From the NCBI RefSeq assembly GCF_044582145.1, contig NZ_JBDODO010000004.1: a stretch of DNA of 64,000 nucleotides, one strand, 5' to 3'. Origin of the DNA: Guyparkeria sp016278265. Its GTDB lineage: Bacteria > Pseudomonadota > Gammaproteobacteria > Halothiobacillales > Halothiobacillaceae. Of the stretch, positions 17,968 to 25,748 are shown in pieces. Below the pieces are notes generated by a model. It saw only the letters and a program-made list of their open reading frames with translations. It ran no database searches and was not told the DNA's origin. Made by a program: the position numbers and the translations under genes. Every line of letters starts with the position of its first letter. The stretch's first letter is position 1.

Positions 17968-18854
17968 CCATGCCGAGCGATGTCTCCCAGCCCGACAAGA
18001 TCCTGTATCCCGATGCCGGATGGACCAAGGCGGACGTGGTGGGCTATTACGACCGGGTGGCCGAATACATGCTGCCGCACCTCCAAGGCCGACCGCTGAC
18101 CTTGCACCGCTTTCCCGACGGGATCGACCACGAGGGGTTTTTCCAGCAGGCACGGGCCAAGCATTTCGCCGATCAGGTCGGCAGCCTGCGGATCCGTCAT
18201 GACGAACCGACCGGATCGGTCGACCATATCGTTTGCGAGGATGCCGACTGCCTGGCCTTTCTCGCTGACCAGGGAACACTCACGTTCCACCGCTGGGCGG
18301 CTCGAGGTGACACGATTGATCGGCCCGATCTGATGATCTTTGATCTCGATCCGCCCGATCGCGACATGGGCCTGCTTAAACGTACGGCGCGTCGGGTCGC
18401 CGCGCTCATGCGCGATTGCCAGCTCTCGCCGTTCGTGATGACCACCGGCTCCTCCGGCCTCCACGTGGTCGCGCCGCTGCACCCCCGCTCGGATTTCGAT
18501 GCGGTCCGCGATCTGGCCTCTCGGATGGCCGAGCACCTGGTCGCCGAGCATCCCCACGAGCTCACCACCGAGCAACGTATCGAGGCCCGCGAGGGGCGGT
18601 TGTACCTCGACGTGATGCGCAACGCCTTTGGCCAGACGGCCGTGGCGCCGTACTCGCTCCGAGCGCGTCCCGGTGCGCCCGTGGCTACACCCCTCGATTG
18701 GGTCGAGCTCGACAAGGGTGGTTTGCGGCCGGATGGCTACACGCTTGAGAACCTCTTTCGCCGTCTGGGGCAGAAGGGCGACCCCTGGGGGCGGATGTTC
18801 GAACAGGCGATCGACCTGTCCGAGGCCCAGAAGGCCTTCGACGCCCTGACGTGA
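17964..18854 (+). CDS. LigD-type polymerase/primase domain protein
   Basis: 296 residues, the archaeo-eukaryotic primase-like polymerase module of LigD. Seen are KILYPDAGWTKADVVGYY at the start, the catalytic metal-binding LMIFDLDPPD near residue 130, the nucleotide-binding TGSSGLHVVAP and the C-terminal RNAFGQTAVAPYSLRARPGAPVATPLDWVEL. It would add nucleotides at double-strand breaks. No ATP-dependent ligase domain or Ku gene is in the window, so the pair is either a split NHEJ system completed elsewhere or an autonomous repair pair. Confidence 0.92.
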   Translation: MTMPSDVSQPDKILYPDAGWTKADVVGYYDRVAEYMLPHLQGRPLTLHRFPDGIDHEGFFQQARAKHFADQVGSLRIRHDEPTGSVDHIVCEDADCLAFLADQGTLTFHRWAARGDTIDRPDLMIFDLDPPDRDMGLLKRTARRVAALMRDCQLSPFVMTTGSSGLHVVAPLHPRSDFDAVRDLASRMAEHLVAEHPHELTTEQRIEAREGRLYLDVMRNAFGQTAVAPYSLRARPGAPVATPLDWVELDKGGLRPDGYTLENLFRRLGQKGDPWGRMFEQAIDLSEAQKAFDALT

Positions 18855-18861
18855 TTCTCGG

Positions 18862-19530
18862 TCAGTCGTTGATCGAGTAGGCGTCGGGCGGCGGGACCTG
18901 CTGGCATTCGCGGGTCTCGCCTTCACGCGTGAAGCGCCCTTTGGTGCCCTTGCCCCAAAACGTCATCTCTCCGTTCTCGTCGCGGTAGCGCGAGCCCGAC
19001 GCGCTTTCTTCGCGCTTCATCAGGACGGTCTCGCCATCGACATTCAGCCGGATCTGGTCACGGCGAATGACGTCAAAGACCACCGCTTGGCCCTGACAGT
19101 CGAAGTGGTAGGTCCGCGTGATCGGCTCGAGCATCATCGCCACGGTGCGGCCCTGCGCATCGCGCAACAACAGGCGCTCGCCGTTGGTGTCCCAAGCTTG
19201 AGTGTGTTCGAGTGCCTGAAGAAAGGCCGCCTCTTGCTCCATTTGCAACTCCGAGCAGCTCTTGCGGGTCACGGTGATCGCGCCATAGCCGTCATCGTTT
19301 AACGGGCGCCGGTACTGGTTGCAGCCGGCGACCCCGCTGAGATTGCCCTCGGCGTCGACCACCAGATCGGTGATCGAGGGATCGATGCTTTCCAGGCCGG
19401 CGACATTTGCCAGTCGCCAATGCGTGTCGGCCGGCGGGGTGGAGGCGGCATGTGCCAACGGGGCGAGAAGACCGGCCGCCACGCCGAAGGCGAGGGCGCG
19501 GATGGCGCGGGTTGGAAAAAGGCTTCCCAT
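18862..19530 (-). CDS. Exported META-domain protein
   Basis: 222 residues. A signal peptide (MGSLFPTRAIRALAFGVAAGLL, ending near AHA) is followed by a META/HslJ-like domain: HWRLANVAGL, LSGVAGCNQYRRPLNDDG and CSELQMEQEAAFLQALEH. The GCNQY and MEQEAAF signatures are typical. The C-terminal part (residues about 120-220) is a lysozyme-inhibitor-like beta segment with Cys pair FDCQ and ECQQ. META/HslJ proteins are linked to envelope stress and novobiocin resistance; the exact role here is unknown. Confidence 0.75.
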   Translation of the reverse strand: MGSLFPTRAIRALAFGVAAGLLAPLAHAASTPPADTHWRLANVAGLESIDPSITDLVVDAEGNLSGVAGCNQYRRPLNDDGYGAITVTRKSCSELQMEQEAAFLQALEHTQAWDTNGERLLLRDAQGRTVAMMLEPITRTYHFDCQGQAVVFDVIRRDQIRLNVDGETVLMKREESASGSRYRDENGEMTFWGKGTKGRFTREGETRECQQVPPPDAYSIND

Positions 19531-19580
19531 GGGACGTGACTCCTTGTCGAGGGGTAAGTGATTGCGTTTCGGTTTGGGGG

Positions 19581-19889
19581 CTAGCCCTGTTGCGACTTGA
19601 TGAAATCGTCCAGGGCCACGGTCGTTTCCCGGGGCAATTGCCGCTGCAGATCGGGGTGGAGCCCGCGGCCGGACTCCCCGGTGATCGGCTGGGTCCAGGT
19701 CGGTTGGGTCATCGAGCGGGGCCGGCCGAGATGATCGACCTGGAAGGCATCGGCGCTGCCCTGGGCGCGCATGATCAGCGCCGGCGGCACGTCGTGGATC
19801 TCGATGACCGTACCGCGCTGGTCGCCGATCTGGATTTCACGCCCGATCAGGGGCTCGAGCAGGGTGAGAATGGTGTTCATGGCATCCAT
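19581..19889 (-). CDS. Hypothetical protein
   Basis: 102 residues, or 99 if the second Met (MNTILTL, 19880) is used. No signal peptide or membrane helix. The N-terminal half looks like a small beta-barrel (GREIQIGDQRGTVIEIHDVPPALIMRA), perhaps SH3-like. The C-terminal half is polar and Pro/Gln-rich. I do not recognise a family. It stands alone, 51 bases upstream of the META-domain gene on the same strand. Confidence 0.55.
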   Translation of the reverse strand: MDAMNTILTLLEPLIGREIQIGDQRGTVIEIHDVPPALIMRAQGSADAFQVDHLGRPRSMTQPTWTQPITGESGRGLHPDLQRQLPRETTVALDDFIKSQQG

Positions 19890-20047
19890 CGGCCGGGCGA
19901 GCGTGCTCGCGGAAATGTAGGCTAGTCTTGAAAATCCGATTGATAGACCAGTCTAGCGAGAGGCTCTCGCTCAAACCGCCTGCGGGCGGTGTCGTCAGGT
20001 TTATCCCGACCCAATCAATCCGTGGATGGTAGCAGGAGCGACCACCG

Positions 20048-20653
20048 ATGCGTTTCGACCTCTTGGCCAATGAGACCCTCTATCGGGGGTTTTTCTCCCT
20101 GCAGCGCTACCGGCTGCGCTTCGAGTATTTCGACGGCAGCTGGTCGGAGCCGATCGAGCGCGAGATCTTCGAGCGTGGCCATGCCGTGGCCGTACTGCCT
20201 TATGACCCGGAGCGTGGCGAGGTCGTCCTGATCGAGCAGTTTCGCCCCGGGGCGCTCGATGCCCCGACCGGCCCGTGGCTGGTCGAGATCGTCGCCGGGA
20301 TGATCGAGCCGGGCGAGTCGGCCGAGGACGTCGCCCGGCGCGAGTCGGACGAGGAGGCAGGGCTCGCGATCGACGAGCTCTATCCCCTGACCCGGTACTG
20401 GGTCAGCCCGGGCGGCACCACCGAGAGCATCTACCTGTTCCTGGCCCGAGTCGATACCGCGCAAATTGACCGTGACGGCGATGGACGGGTCGACGGGCAG
20501 TTCGGGTTGGACCACGAGCACGAGGACATCCGGGTGCGGGTGGTGCCGATTGAGCAGGCGGTCGCCGACGTCGAGGGTGGGCGGATTGTGGCGGCCGCCC
20601 CGGTGATCGCCTTGCTCTGGCTCGACCGGTTGCGGTTGCAGGGAAAGCTATGA
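20048..20653 (+). CDS. nudF: ADP-ribose pyrophosphatase (Nudix hydrolase)
   Basis: 201 residues. The Nudix box is GMIEPGESAEDVARRESDEEAGL, matching Gx5Ex7REUxEExGU, preceded by the PWLVEIVAG segment typical of ADP-ribose hydrolases. RYWVSPGGTTESIYLFLARV downstream also matches NudF. It would cleave ADP-ribose to AMP and ribose 5-phosphate. It is followed by a 302-base intergenic region holding an inverted-repeat element. Confidence 0.92.
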   Translation: MRFDLLANETLYRGFFSLQRYRLRFEYFDGSWSEPIEREIFERGHAVAVLPYDPERGEVVLIEQFRPGALDAPTGPWLVEIVAGMIEPGESAEDVARRESDEEAGLAIDELYPLTRYWVSPGGTTESIYLFLARVDTAQIDRDGDGRVDGQFGLDHEHEDIRVRVVPIEQAVADVEGGRIVAAAPVIALLWLDRLRLQGKL

Positions 20654-20781
20654 AATGGCCGGGGTTTGCAGCGGGTTCCTTACTCCGTCCGATAGGGAGG
20701 CACCGGATTTGATAGAATCCCGCGTCTTCGATTCATTGCGATCGCCCGGTTAGCCGGCTCGAATAAACACGAACAACACCA

Positions 20782-20920
20782 GGAACCTCGAGAAACCGTC
20801 GCGAGCCGCCCGAGTGCAAGGAGCCGCGGAGCGAGTGACGAGACATATCGCCAGATAGGCGAGGAGCGAGCGAGCACGCGACGTAGCAATCGGGTGGCGC
20901 AGCAGGTTTTTCGAGGTTCC
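20782..20920. mobile_element. MITE-like element with 16-bp terminal inverted repeats
   Basis: The left end GGAACCTCGAGAAACC (20782-20797) and right end GGTTTTTCGAGGTTCC (20905-20920) are inverted copies with one mismatch. The 107-base interior is noncoding and contains many short GCGAG/GAGCGAG iterations. It occupies the nudF-acnB gap and ends 35 bases before acnB. The first nine bases of the end (GGAACCTCG) are shared with the element at 39722-39904, suggesting relationship. No flanking target duplication is obvious. Confidence 0.55.
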
Positions 20921-20955
20921 CAGAATTCATGATCACAAGCCGTTGAGGGTCACCC

Positions 20956-23538
20956 ATGCTTGAAGCCTATCGCGAACACAAGGCCGACCGTGCCCAACAG
21001 GACATTCCGCCGCTGGCACTGACTGCCGAACAGACCGCCGACCTGATCGAGTTGATCAAGAGCCCACCGGCGGACGTGGAGCACGACGAGCTCAAGTACC
21101 TGCTCTCCCAGCGCGTGCCGCCGGGCGTGGACAAGGCCGCCTACGTCAAGGCCGCCTTCCTGGCCGACGTGGCCCACGGCCGTGCCGAGTCCCCGCTGCT
21201 TGATCGCCATGAGGCCGTCGAGTTGCTGGGCACCATGATGGGTGGCTACAACGTTGATCCGTTGATCGAACTGCTCGACGACGAGACGGTCGGCGAGGAT
21301 GCGGTCAAGGCGCTCTCCAAGTTGGTGATGGTCTACGACTCGTTCCGCGACGTCGAAGACAAGTACCGCGACGGCAGCGAGAACGCTGGTCGGGTACTCG
21401 AATCCTGGGCCAACGCCGAGTGGTTCGAGGCCAAGCCGGCGCTGGAGGAGGAGATCGAGGTGATCGTCCTCAAGGTGCCGGGCGAGACCAACACCGACGA
21501 TCTCTCCCCGGCCCAGGAGGCCTGGAGCCGCCCGGACATCCCGTTGCACGCCCGCTCGATGCTGCAAGCGAAGATGCCCGAGGCGCTGGAGACCATCAAG
21601 ACGCTCAAGGAGTCCGGCCACAAGATCGCCTATGTGGGCGACGTGGTCGGTACCGGTTCCTCGCGCAAGTCCGCAATCAACTCGGTGCAGTGGCACATCG
21701 GCCGCGATATCCCGCACGTGCCCAGCAAGCGCACCGGCGGCGTGGTGCTCGGCGGCAAGATCGCGCCAATCTTCTTCAACACCGCCGAGGATTCGGGCGC
21801 CTTCCCGATCGAGTGCGACGTCGATGCGATGGAGACGGGCGACGTGCTCACCATCCGGCCGTTCAAGGGCGAGATCCTCAAGAACGGTGAGGTGATCACC
21901 ACCTTCAACATGCGCCCGAGCACGCTACCCGACGAGGTGCGTGCCGGTGGCCGTATCCCGCTGATCGTCGGTCGCGGCCTGACCGGCAAGGCGCGCGAGT
22001 CGCTCAAGATGGCGCCCTCGGATGTGTTCCTGCGTGCCGAGCAGCCGGCAGATACCGGCAAGGGTTTTACGCTGGCGCAGAAGATGGTCGGTCGGGCCTG
22101 TGGTGTCGAGGGCGTGCGCCCGGGCACCTACTGCGAGCCGAAGATGGCCACGGTGGGCAGTCAGGACACCACCGGCGCGATGACCCGCGACGAGCTCAAG
22201 GAACTGGCTTGCCTGGGCTTCTCCGCGGATCTCGTGATGCAGTCGTTCTGCCACACCGCCGCCTACCCGCGGCCGGTGGACATCGCCCTGCAGCACGAAC
22301 TGCCGGAGTTCATCTCCACCCGCGGCGGGGTTTCCCTGCGAGCCGGCGACGGCGTGATCCACTCTTGGCTCAACCGCATGATCCTGCCCGACACCGTCGG
22401 CACCGGCGGTGACTCGCATACCCGCTTCCCGCTGGGTATCTCGTTCCCGGCCGGTTCCGGCCTGGTGGCGTTTGCCGCCGCGCTGGGCGTGATGCCGCTG
22501 GACATGCCCGAATCGGTGCTGGTGCGCTTCAAGGGCGAAATGCGGCCGGGTATCACCCTGCGTGACTTGGTCAACGCGATTCCCTACAAGGCGATCCAGA
22601 GCGGTCAGCTGACCGTCGAGAAGAAGGGCAAGACCAACGTCTTCAACGGTCGCGTGCTCGAGATCGAGGGCCTGCCGGATCTGAAAGTGGAGCAGGCGTT
22701 CGAGTTCGCCGATGCCTCGGCCGAGCGCTCGGCCAACGGCTGCACCGTCCACCTCGGCCGCGAGCCGATCAAGGAATTCCTCAAGAGCAACATCACGCTG
22801 CTCGAGTGGATGATCAGCCAGGGCTACGAGGACAAGCGCACCTTGGGTCGCCGCATCGAGGCGATGCAGGAATGGCTCGACAACCCGGAACTGCTCGAGC
22901 CGGACGCGGATGCCGAGTACGCCGAGATCATCGAGATCGATTTGGATGAGATCACCGAGCCGCTGCTCGCCTGCCCGAACGACCCGGACGACATCAAGCC
23001 GCTCTCCGAGGTCGCCGGTGACGAGGTCCAGGAGGTGTTCATCGGTTCGTGCATGACCAACATCGGCCACTACCGCGCCGCCGGCAAGGTGCTGGAGTCC
23101 TACGGTGGCTCGGTGCCGACCCGCCTGTGGATCGCGCCGCCGACCCGCATGGACCAGCACCAGCTTTCGGAAGAGGGTTACTACAACATCTTCGGCCGCG
23201 CGGGTGCCCGTATCGAGATGGCCGGCTGTTCCCTGTGCATGGGCAACCAGGCCCGCGTCGCCGATGGGGCGACGGTAATGTCGACCTCGACGCGCAACTT
23301 CCCCAACCGCATGGGCAAGGATGCGCGCGTCTACCTGGGTTCGGCCGAGCTCTCCGCGGTGACCGCGATCCTCGGCAAGCTGCCGTCGGTCGAGGAGTAC
23401 CAGCAGCACGTCGCCCACTTGGCCACGATGTCGGCCGAGATCTATCGCTACCTCAATTTCAACGAGATCGAGGAGTACCAGGAAGAGGCCACCAAGGGGC
23501 TGCAGATGCTCAAGGACATCCCGGTGGTCACTGCCTGA
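20956..23538 (+). CDS. acnB: Aconitate hydratase B
   Basis: 860 residues, the normal length of AcnB. It interconverts citrate and isocitrate in the TCA cycle. The N-terminal HEAT-like domain (LEAYREHKADRAQQDIPPLALT) is specific to AcnB. Fe-S ligand cysteines are seen in GSCMTNIGHYRAAGKVL and in MAGCSLCMGNQARV. Also present are GTGGDSHTRFPLGISFPAGSGLVAFA and STSTRNFPNRMGKDARVYLGS, typical of the active site. It is monocistronic, with a strong hairpin 55 bases after the stop. Confidence 0.97.
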   Translation: MLEAYREHKADRAQQDIPPLALTAEQTADLIELIKSPPADVEHDELKYLLSQRVPPGVDKAAYVKAAFLADVAHGRAESPLLDRHEAVELLGTMMGGYNVDPLIELLDDETVGEDAVKALSKLVMVYDSFRDVEDKYRDGSENAGRVLESWANAEWFEAKPALEEEIEVIVLKVPGETNTDDLSPAQEAWSRPDIPLHARSMLQAKMPEALETIKTLKESGHKIAYVGDVVGTGSSRKSAINSVQWHIGRDIPHVPSKRTGGVVLGGKIAPIFFNTAEDSGAFPIECDVDAMETGDVLTIRPFKGEILKNGEVITTFNMRPSTLPDEVRAGGRIPLIVGRGLTGKARESLKMAPSDVFLRAEQPADTGKGFTLAQKMVGRACGVEGVRPGTYCEPKMATVGSQDTTGAMTRDELKELACLGFSADLVMQSFCHTAAYPRPVDIALQHELPEFISTRGGVSLRAGDGVIHSWLNRMILPDTVGTGGDSHTRFPLGISFPAGSGLVAFAAALGVMPLDMPESVLVRFKGEMRPGITLRDLVNAIPYKAIQSGQLTVEKKGKTNVFNGRVLEIEGLPDLKVEQAFEFADASAERSANGCTVHLGREPIKEFLKSNITLLEWMISQGYEDKRTLGRRIEAMQEWLDNPELLEPDADAEYAEIIEIDLDEITEPLLACPNDPDDIKPLSEVAGDEVQEVFIGSCMTNIGHYRAAGKVLESYGGSVPTRLWIAPPTRMDQHQLSEEGYYNIFGRAGARIEMAGCSLCMGNQARVADGATVMSTSTRNFPNRMGKDARVYLGSAELSAVTAILGKLPSVEEYQQHVAHLATMSAEIYRYLNFNEIEEYQEEATKGLQMLKDIPVVTA

Positions 23539-23592
23539 TCGGCGTTCCTCCTCTCCCCGGGTATCCCGCCCGGGGCGATGCCGGCTCTCTAC

Positions 23593-23650
23593 CCGCCGAG
23601 CGACGCGTGACTCTCCGACCGGAGACACGCGTCGCTCGGCGGTTTTGTTT
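23593..23650 (+). terminator. Intrinsic terminator after acnB
   Basis: CCGCCGAGCGACGCGTG (23593-23609) and CACGCGTCGCTCGGCGG (23626-23642) form a perfect 17-base-pair stem with a 16-base loop, followed by TTTTGTTTT. Confidence 0.88.
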
Positions 23651-23990
23651 TCCGACCCCGTTGCCAGACTCCCCGTGAGTGCCAGCTACCTAGATTTTGA
23701 TCGGCGAATCGTCGATATCCTGCCGCGGGGCCGGGAGGTTCCGACCTGTTCTCCGGAACAGCCGTGTTCGAGGTGGCCGGCCGGATGCGAATAACGAGCG
23801 TGAACTCGATCGTGGCGATCGCCGCGGGCGGCGAGACTGTCGAACAGTCACGCCTGTTGACCTAGAGGGGTGCCGATCGGCAACAGGGGATTACCACGGC
23901 CACCGGTGCCGTCCGAGGAGTTCACCCGGAACGGATGGCTAGAAAAGGGGCTTGTCGCTCGTATGGAAATTCACCGACCGGCTGACTAAA
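23651..23990. other. Noncoding stretch between acnB and the CFA synthase gene
   Basis: About 340 bases without a convincing gene or repeat. It contains short dyads such as CTGTTCTCCGGAACAG near 23747. Open frames across it lack ribosome-binding sites and coding character. Confidence 0.5.
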
Positions 23991-24020
23991 TTGTTGATTG
24001 GGCGCGAGAACGTCTATGCT
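23991..24020 (+). promoter_or_regulatory. Candidate promoter of the CFA synthase gene
   Basis: TTGTTG (23991-23996), an 18-base spacer and TATGCT (24015-24020), 44 bases before the chosen start. The extended CTATGCT resembles the sigma-S preferred -10 (CTATACT), and cfa is sigma-S controlled in E. coli, but this is inference. Confidence 0.45.
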
Positions 24021-24063
24021 CGTGTCCAAGTCAGGTGTAACAAGGCAGTCACGGAGGGTCTCG

Positions 24064-25227
24064 ATGAGCAAGCGAATGACCATGGAAGTGGAGCCGGCCG
24101 GAGACCGCGCGGTCGCGACCGATTCCCGATTTGCGCAACTGTTGGCGAGGGCCGACATCCGTGTCGACGGCGACCGTCCCTGGGATATTCGCATCCGTGA
24201 TCCACGGGCGGTCGATCGCATCCTTGGCTGGGGGAACCTCGGTCTGGGCGAGGCGTACATGGCCGGTTGGGTGGAGATCGATCGGGTCGACGAGTTCGTC
24301 GATCGCGTGTTGCGGGCCGAATTGACCCGCGAGGTCGGTCGATCCCCGCGCCTGTGGTGGCCTGCGGTCAAGGCGCGCCTGCTCAATTGCCAGACTCGGT
24401 CACGCTGCTGGGAAGTGGGCGAGCATCATTACGATCTCGGCAACGAGTTCTACCGCGACATGCTCGACCCACGCATGACGTACACCTGCGGGTTCTGGGG
24501 TGATGGGGCCGAGACACTGACCGAGGCCCAGGAGCACAAACTCGATATCATCTGCCGCAAGCTCGACCTCAAGTCGGGACAGCGCGTACTCGACATCGGC
24601 TGCGGCTGGGGCAGCTTCATGATCTATGCCGCCGAGCACTATGGCGTGGAGTGCGTGGGGCTGACCATTTCAAAGGAACAGGCCGCCTTTGGGCGAGATC
24701 TGGCGGGCGATCTGCCGGTGGAATTCCGCCTGATGGACTATCGGGACGTGGACGAACCCTTCGATCACGTGGTGTCGGTCGGCATGTTCGAGCATGTCGG
24801 CCACCACAACTACGATGAATACATGCAAGTCGCCCGTCGCTGCCTCAAGCCCGACGGGCTTTTCCTGCTGCACACGATCGGTACCAACCGCGAGGGCTCG
24901 CCGCCGGATCCGTGGACCAGCAAATACATCTTCCCCAATGGCGAGCTTCCGGCCATGCAGCAGGTCATCGACGCCTGCGAAGGGCGTTTCGTGGTCGAGG
25001 ACATGCACAATTTCGGCGCCGATTACGATCACACCCTGATGGCCTGGTACGAGAATTTCGAGCAGGCCTGGCCCAAGTGGCGTGAGGAGTACGGCGAGAC
25101 GTTCGGCCGGATGTGGAAGTACTACCTGCAGTCCTGCGCCGGCGGTTTTCGTTCCCGTCAGATCCAGCTGTGGCAGTTCGTCCTGTCACCGAGCGGCACC
25201 CGCGGTGGCAATCGCCGCCCGATCTGA
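24064..25227 (+). CDS. cfa: Cyclopropane-fatty-acyl-phospholipid synthase
   Basis: 387 residues from the ATG at 24064, which has an ACGGAGG ribosome-binding site; an in-frame ATG at 23998 lacks one. It transfers a methylene group from S-adenosylmethionine to unsaturated acyl chains of membrane lipids. The SAM motif is VLDIGCGWGSFMIYAAEHYG. Other family segments are HYDLGNEFYRDMLDPRMTYTCGFW, GMFEHVGHHNYDEYM and HTIGTNREGSPPDPWTSKYIFPNGELP. The C-terminus (CAGGFRSRQIQLWQFVLSPSG) matches Cfa proteins. Confidence 0.96.
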   Translation: MSKRMTMEVEPAGDRAVATDSRFAQLLARADIRVDGDRPWDIRIRDPRAVDRILGWGNLGLGEAYMAGWVEIDRVDEFVDRVLRAELTREVGRSPRLWWPAVKARLLNCQTRSRCWEVGEHHYDLGNEFYRDMLDPRMTYTCGFWGDGAETLTEAQEHKLDIICRKLDLKSGQRVLDIGCGWGSFMIYAAEHYGVECVGLTISKEQAAFGRDLAGDLPVEFRLMDYRDVDEPFDHVVSVGMFEHVGHHNYDEYMQVARRCLKPDGLFLLHTIGTNREGSPPDPWTSKYIFPNGELPAMQQVIDACEGRFVVEDMHNFGADYDHTLMAWYENFEQAWPKWREEYGETFGRMWKYYLQSCAGGFRSRQIQLWQFVLSPSGTRGGNRRPI

Positions 25228-25242
25228 TGGGATGAGGCGGCA

Positions 25243-25473
25243 ATGGCAATGCATCTGACATCGGAGCTGACCTGTCCCCACTGCGGCCACAAGACGACGG
25301 AAACGATGCCGGTGGATTCGTGCTTGTGGTTTTTTGAGTGCCCTTCCTGCCGGGAATTGCTCTCTCCGCAGCCCGGTGATTGTTGCGTGTTCTGCTCGTA
25401 TGGCGATAGACCCTGCCCGCCGATCCAGGAATTGGAACAAACGGGTGAAGTAGGGGACTGCTGTCCGTCATAG
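25243..25473 (+). CDS. Small Cys-rich GDCCxxC-type protein
   Basis: 76 residues with 11 cysteines: CPHCGHKT and CPSCRELLSPQPGDCCVFCSYGDRPCPPIQ, then a C-terminal GDCCPS. The PGDCCVFCSYG core marks a small family often found near heavy-metal resistance genes. The spaced CxxC pairs suggest metal binding. It follows cfa by 15 bases and may share its transcript. The molecular function is unknown. Confidence 0.8.
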   Translation: MAMHLTSELTCPHCGHKTTETMPVDSCLWFFECPSCRELLSPQPGDCCVFCSYGDRPCPPIQELEQTGEVGDCCPS

Positions 25474-25481
25474 GCGGCCGA

Positions 25482-25733
25482 TCAGGGGCTGTGTTTCGCG
25501 CCGAGGACCAGCATTGCCAGCAGCAGCGCCAACACCAGGCCGATGATGACCGCCAGGTCGCGCCAGTAGCGCCAGTCCTCGCGTGGGTGGCGGGAAAACG
25601 ACCAGCCTTGCCGGCGTGGTGGCAGCGTCGCGGGCCGAGGTGGCGTCCGGCGCTTGGCAGGGCGTTTGCGCCGGCGGCGCAGCGCGAGCAGGAGCATGGC
25701 GACGGCCACCAAGACGATCAGCAACAGGTCCAT
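25482..25733 (-). CDS. Small membrane protein, unknown function
   Basis: 83 residues with two hydrophobic helices (MDLLLIVLVAVAMLLLAL and LAVIIGLVLALLLAMLVLG) separated by a strongly basic loop (RRRRKRPAKRRTPPRPATLPPRRQG). It begins 15 bases after the type II/IV secretion ATPase stop on the same strand, so it may be the last gene of that unit. No family recognised. Confidence 0.55.
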   Translation of the reverse strand: MDLLLIVLVAVAMLLLALRRRRKRPAKRRTPPRPATLPPRRQGWSFSRHPREDWRYWRDLAVIIGLVLALLLAMLVLGAKHSP

Positions 25734-25748
25734 GACGCCTCTCTCTCT

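Noticed and set aside
20820..20890. Possible CRISPR-like array of GCGAG repeats upstream of acnB
   Set aside because: Repeats are five to seven bases, irregular, and without spacer structure; they are the interior of an inverted-repeat element.
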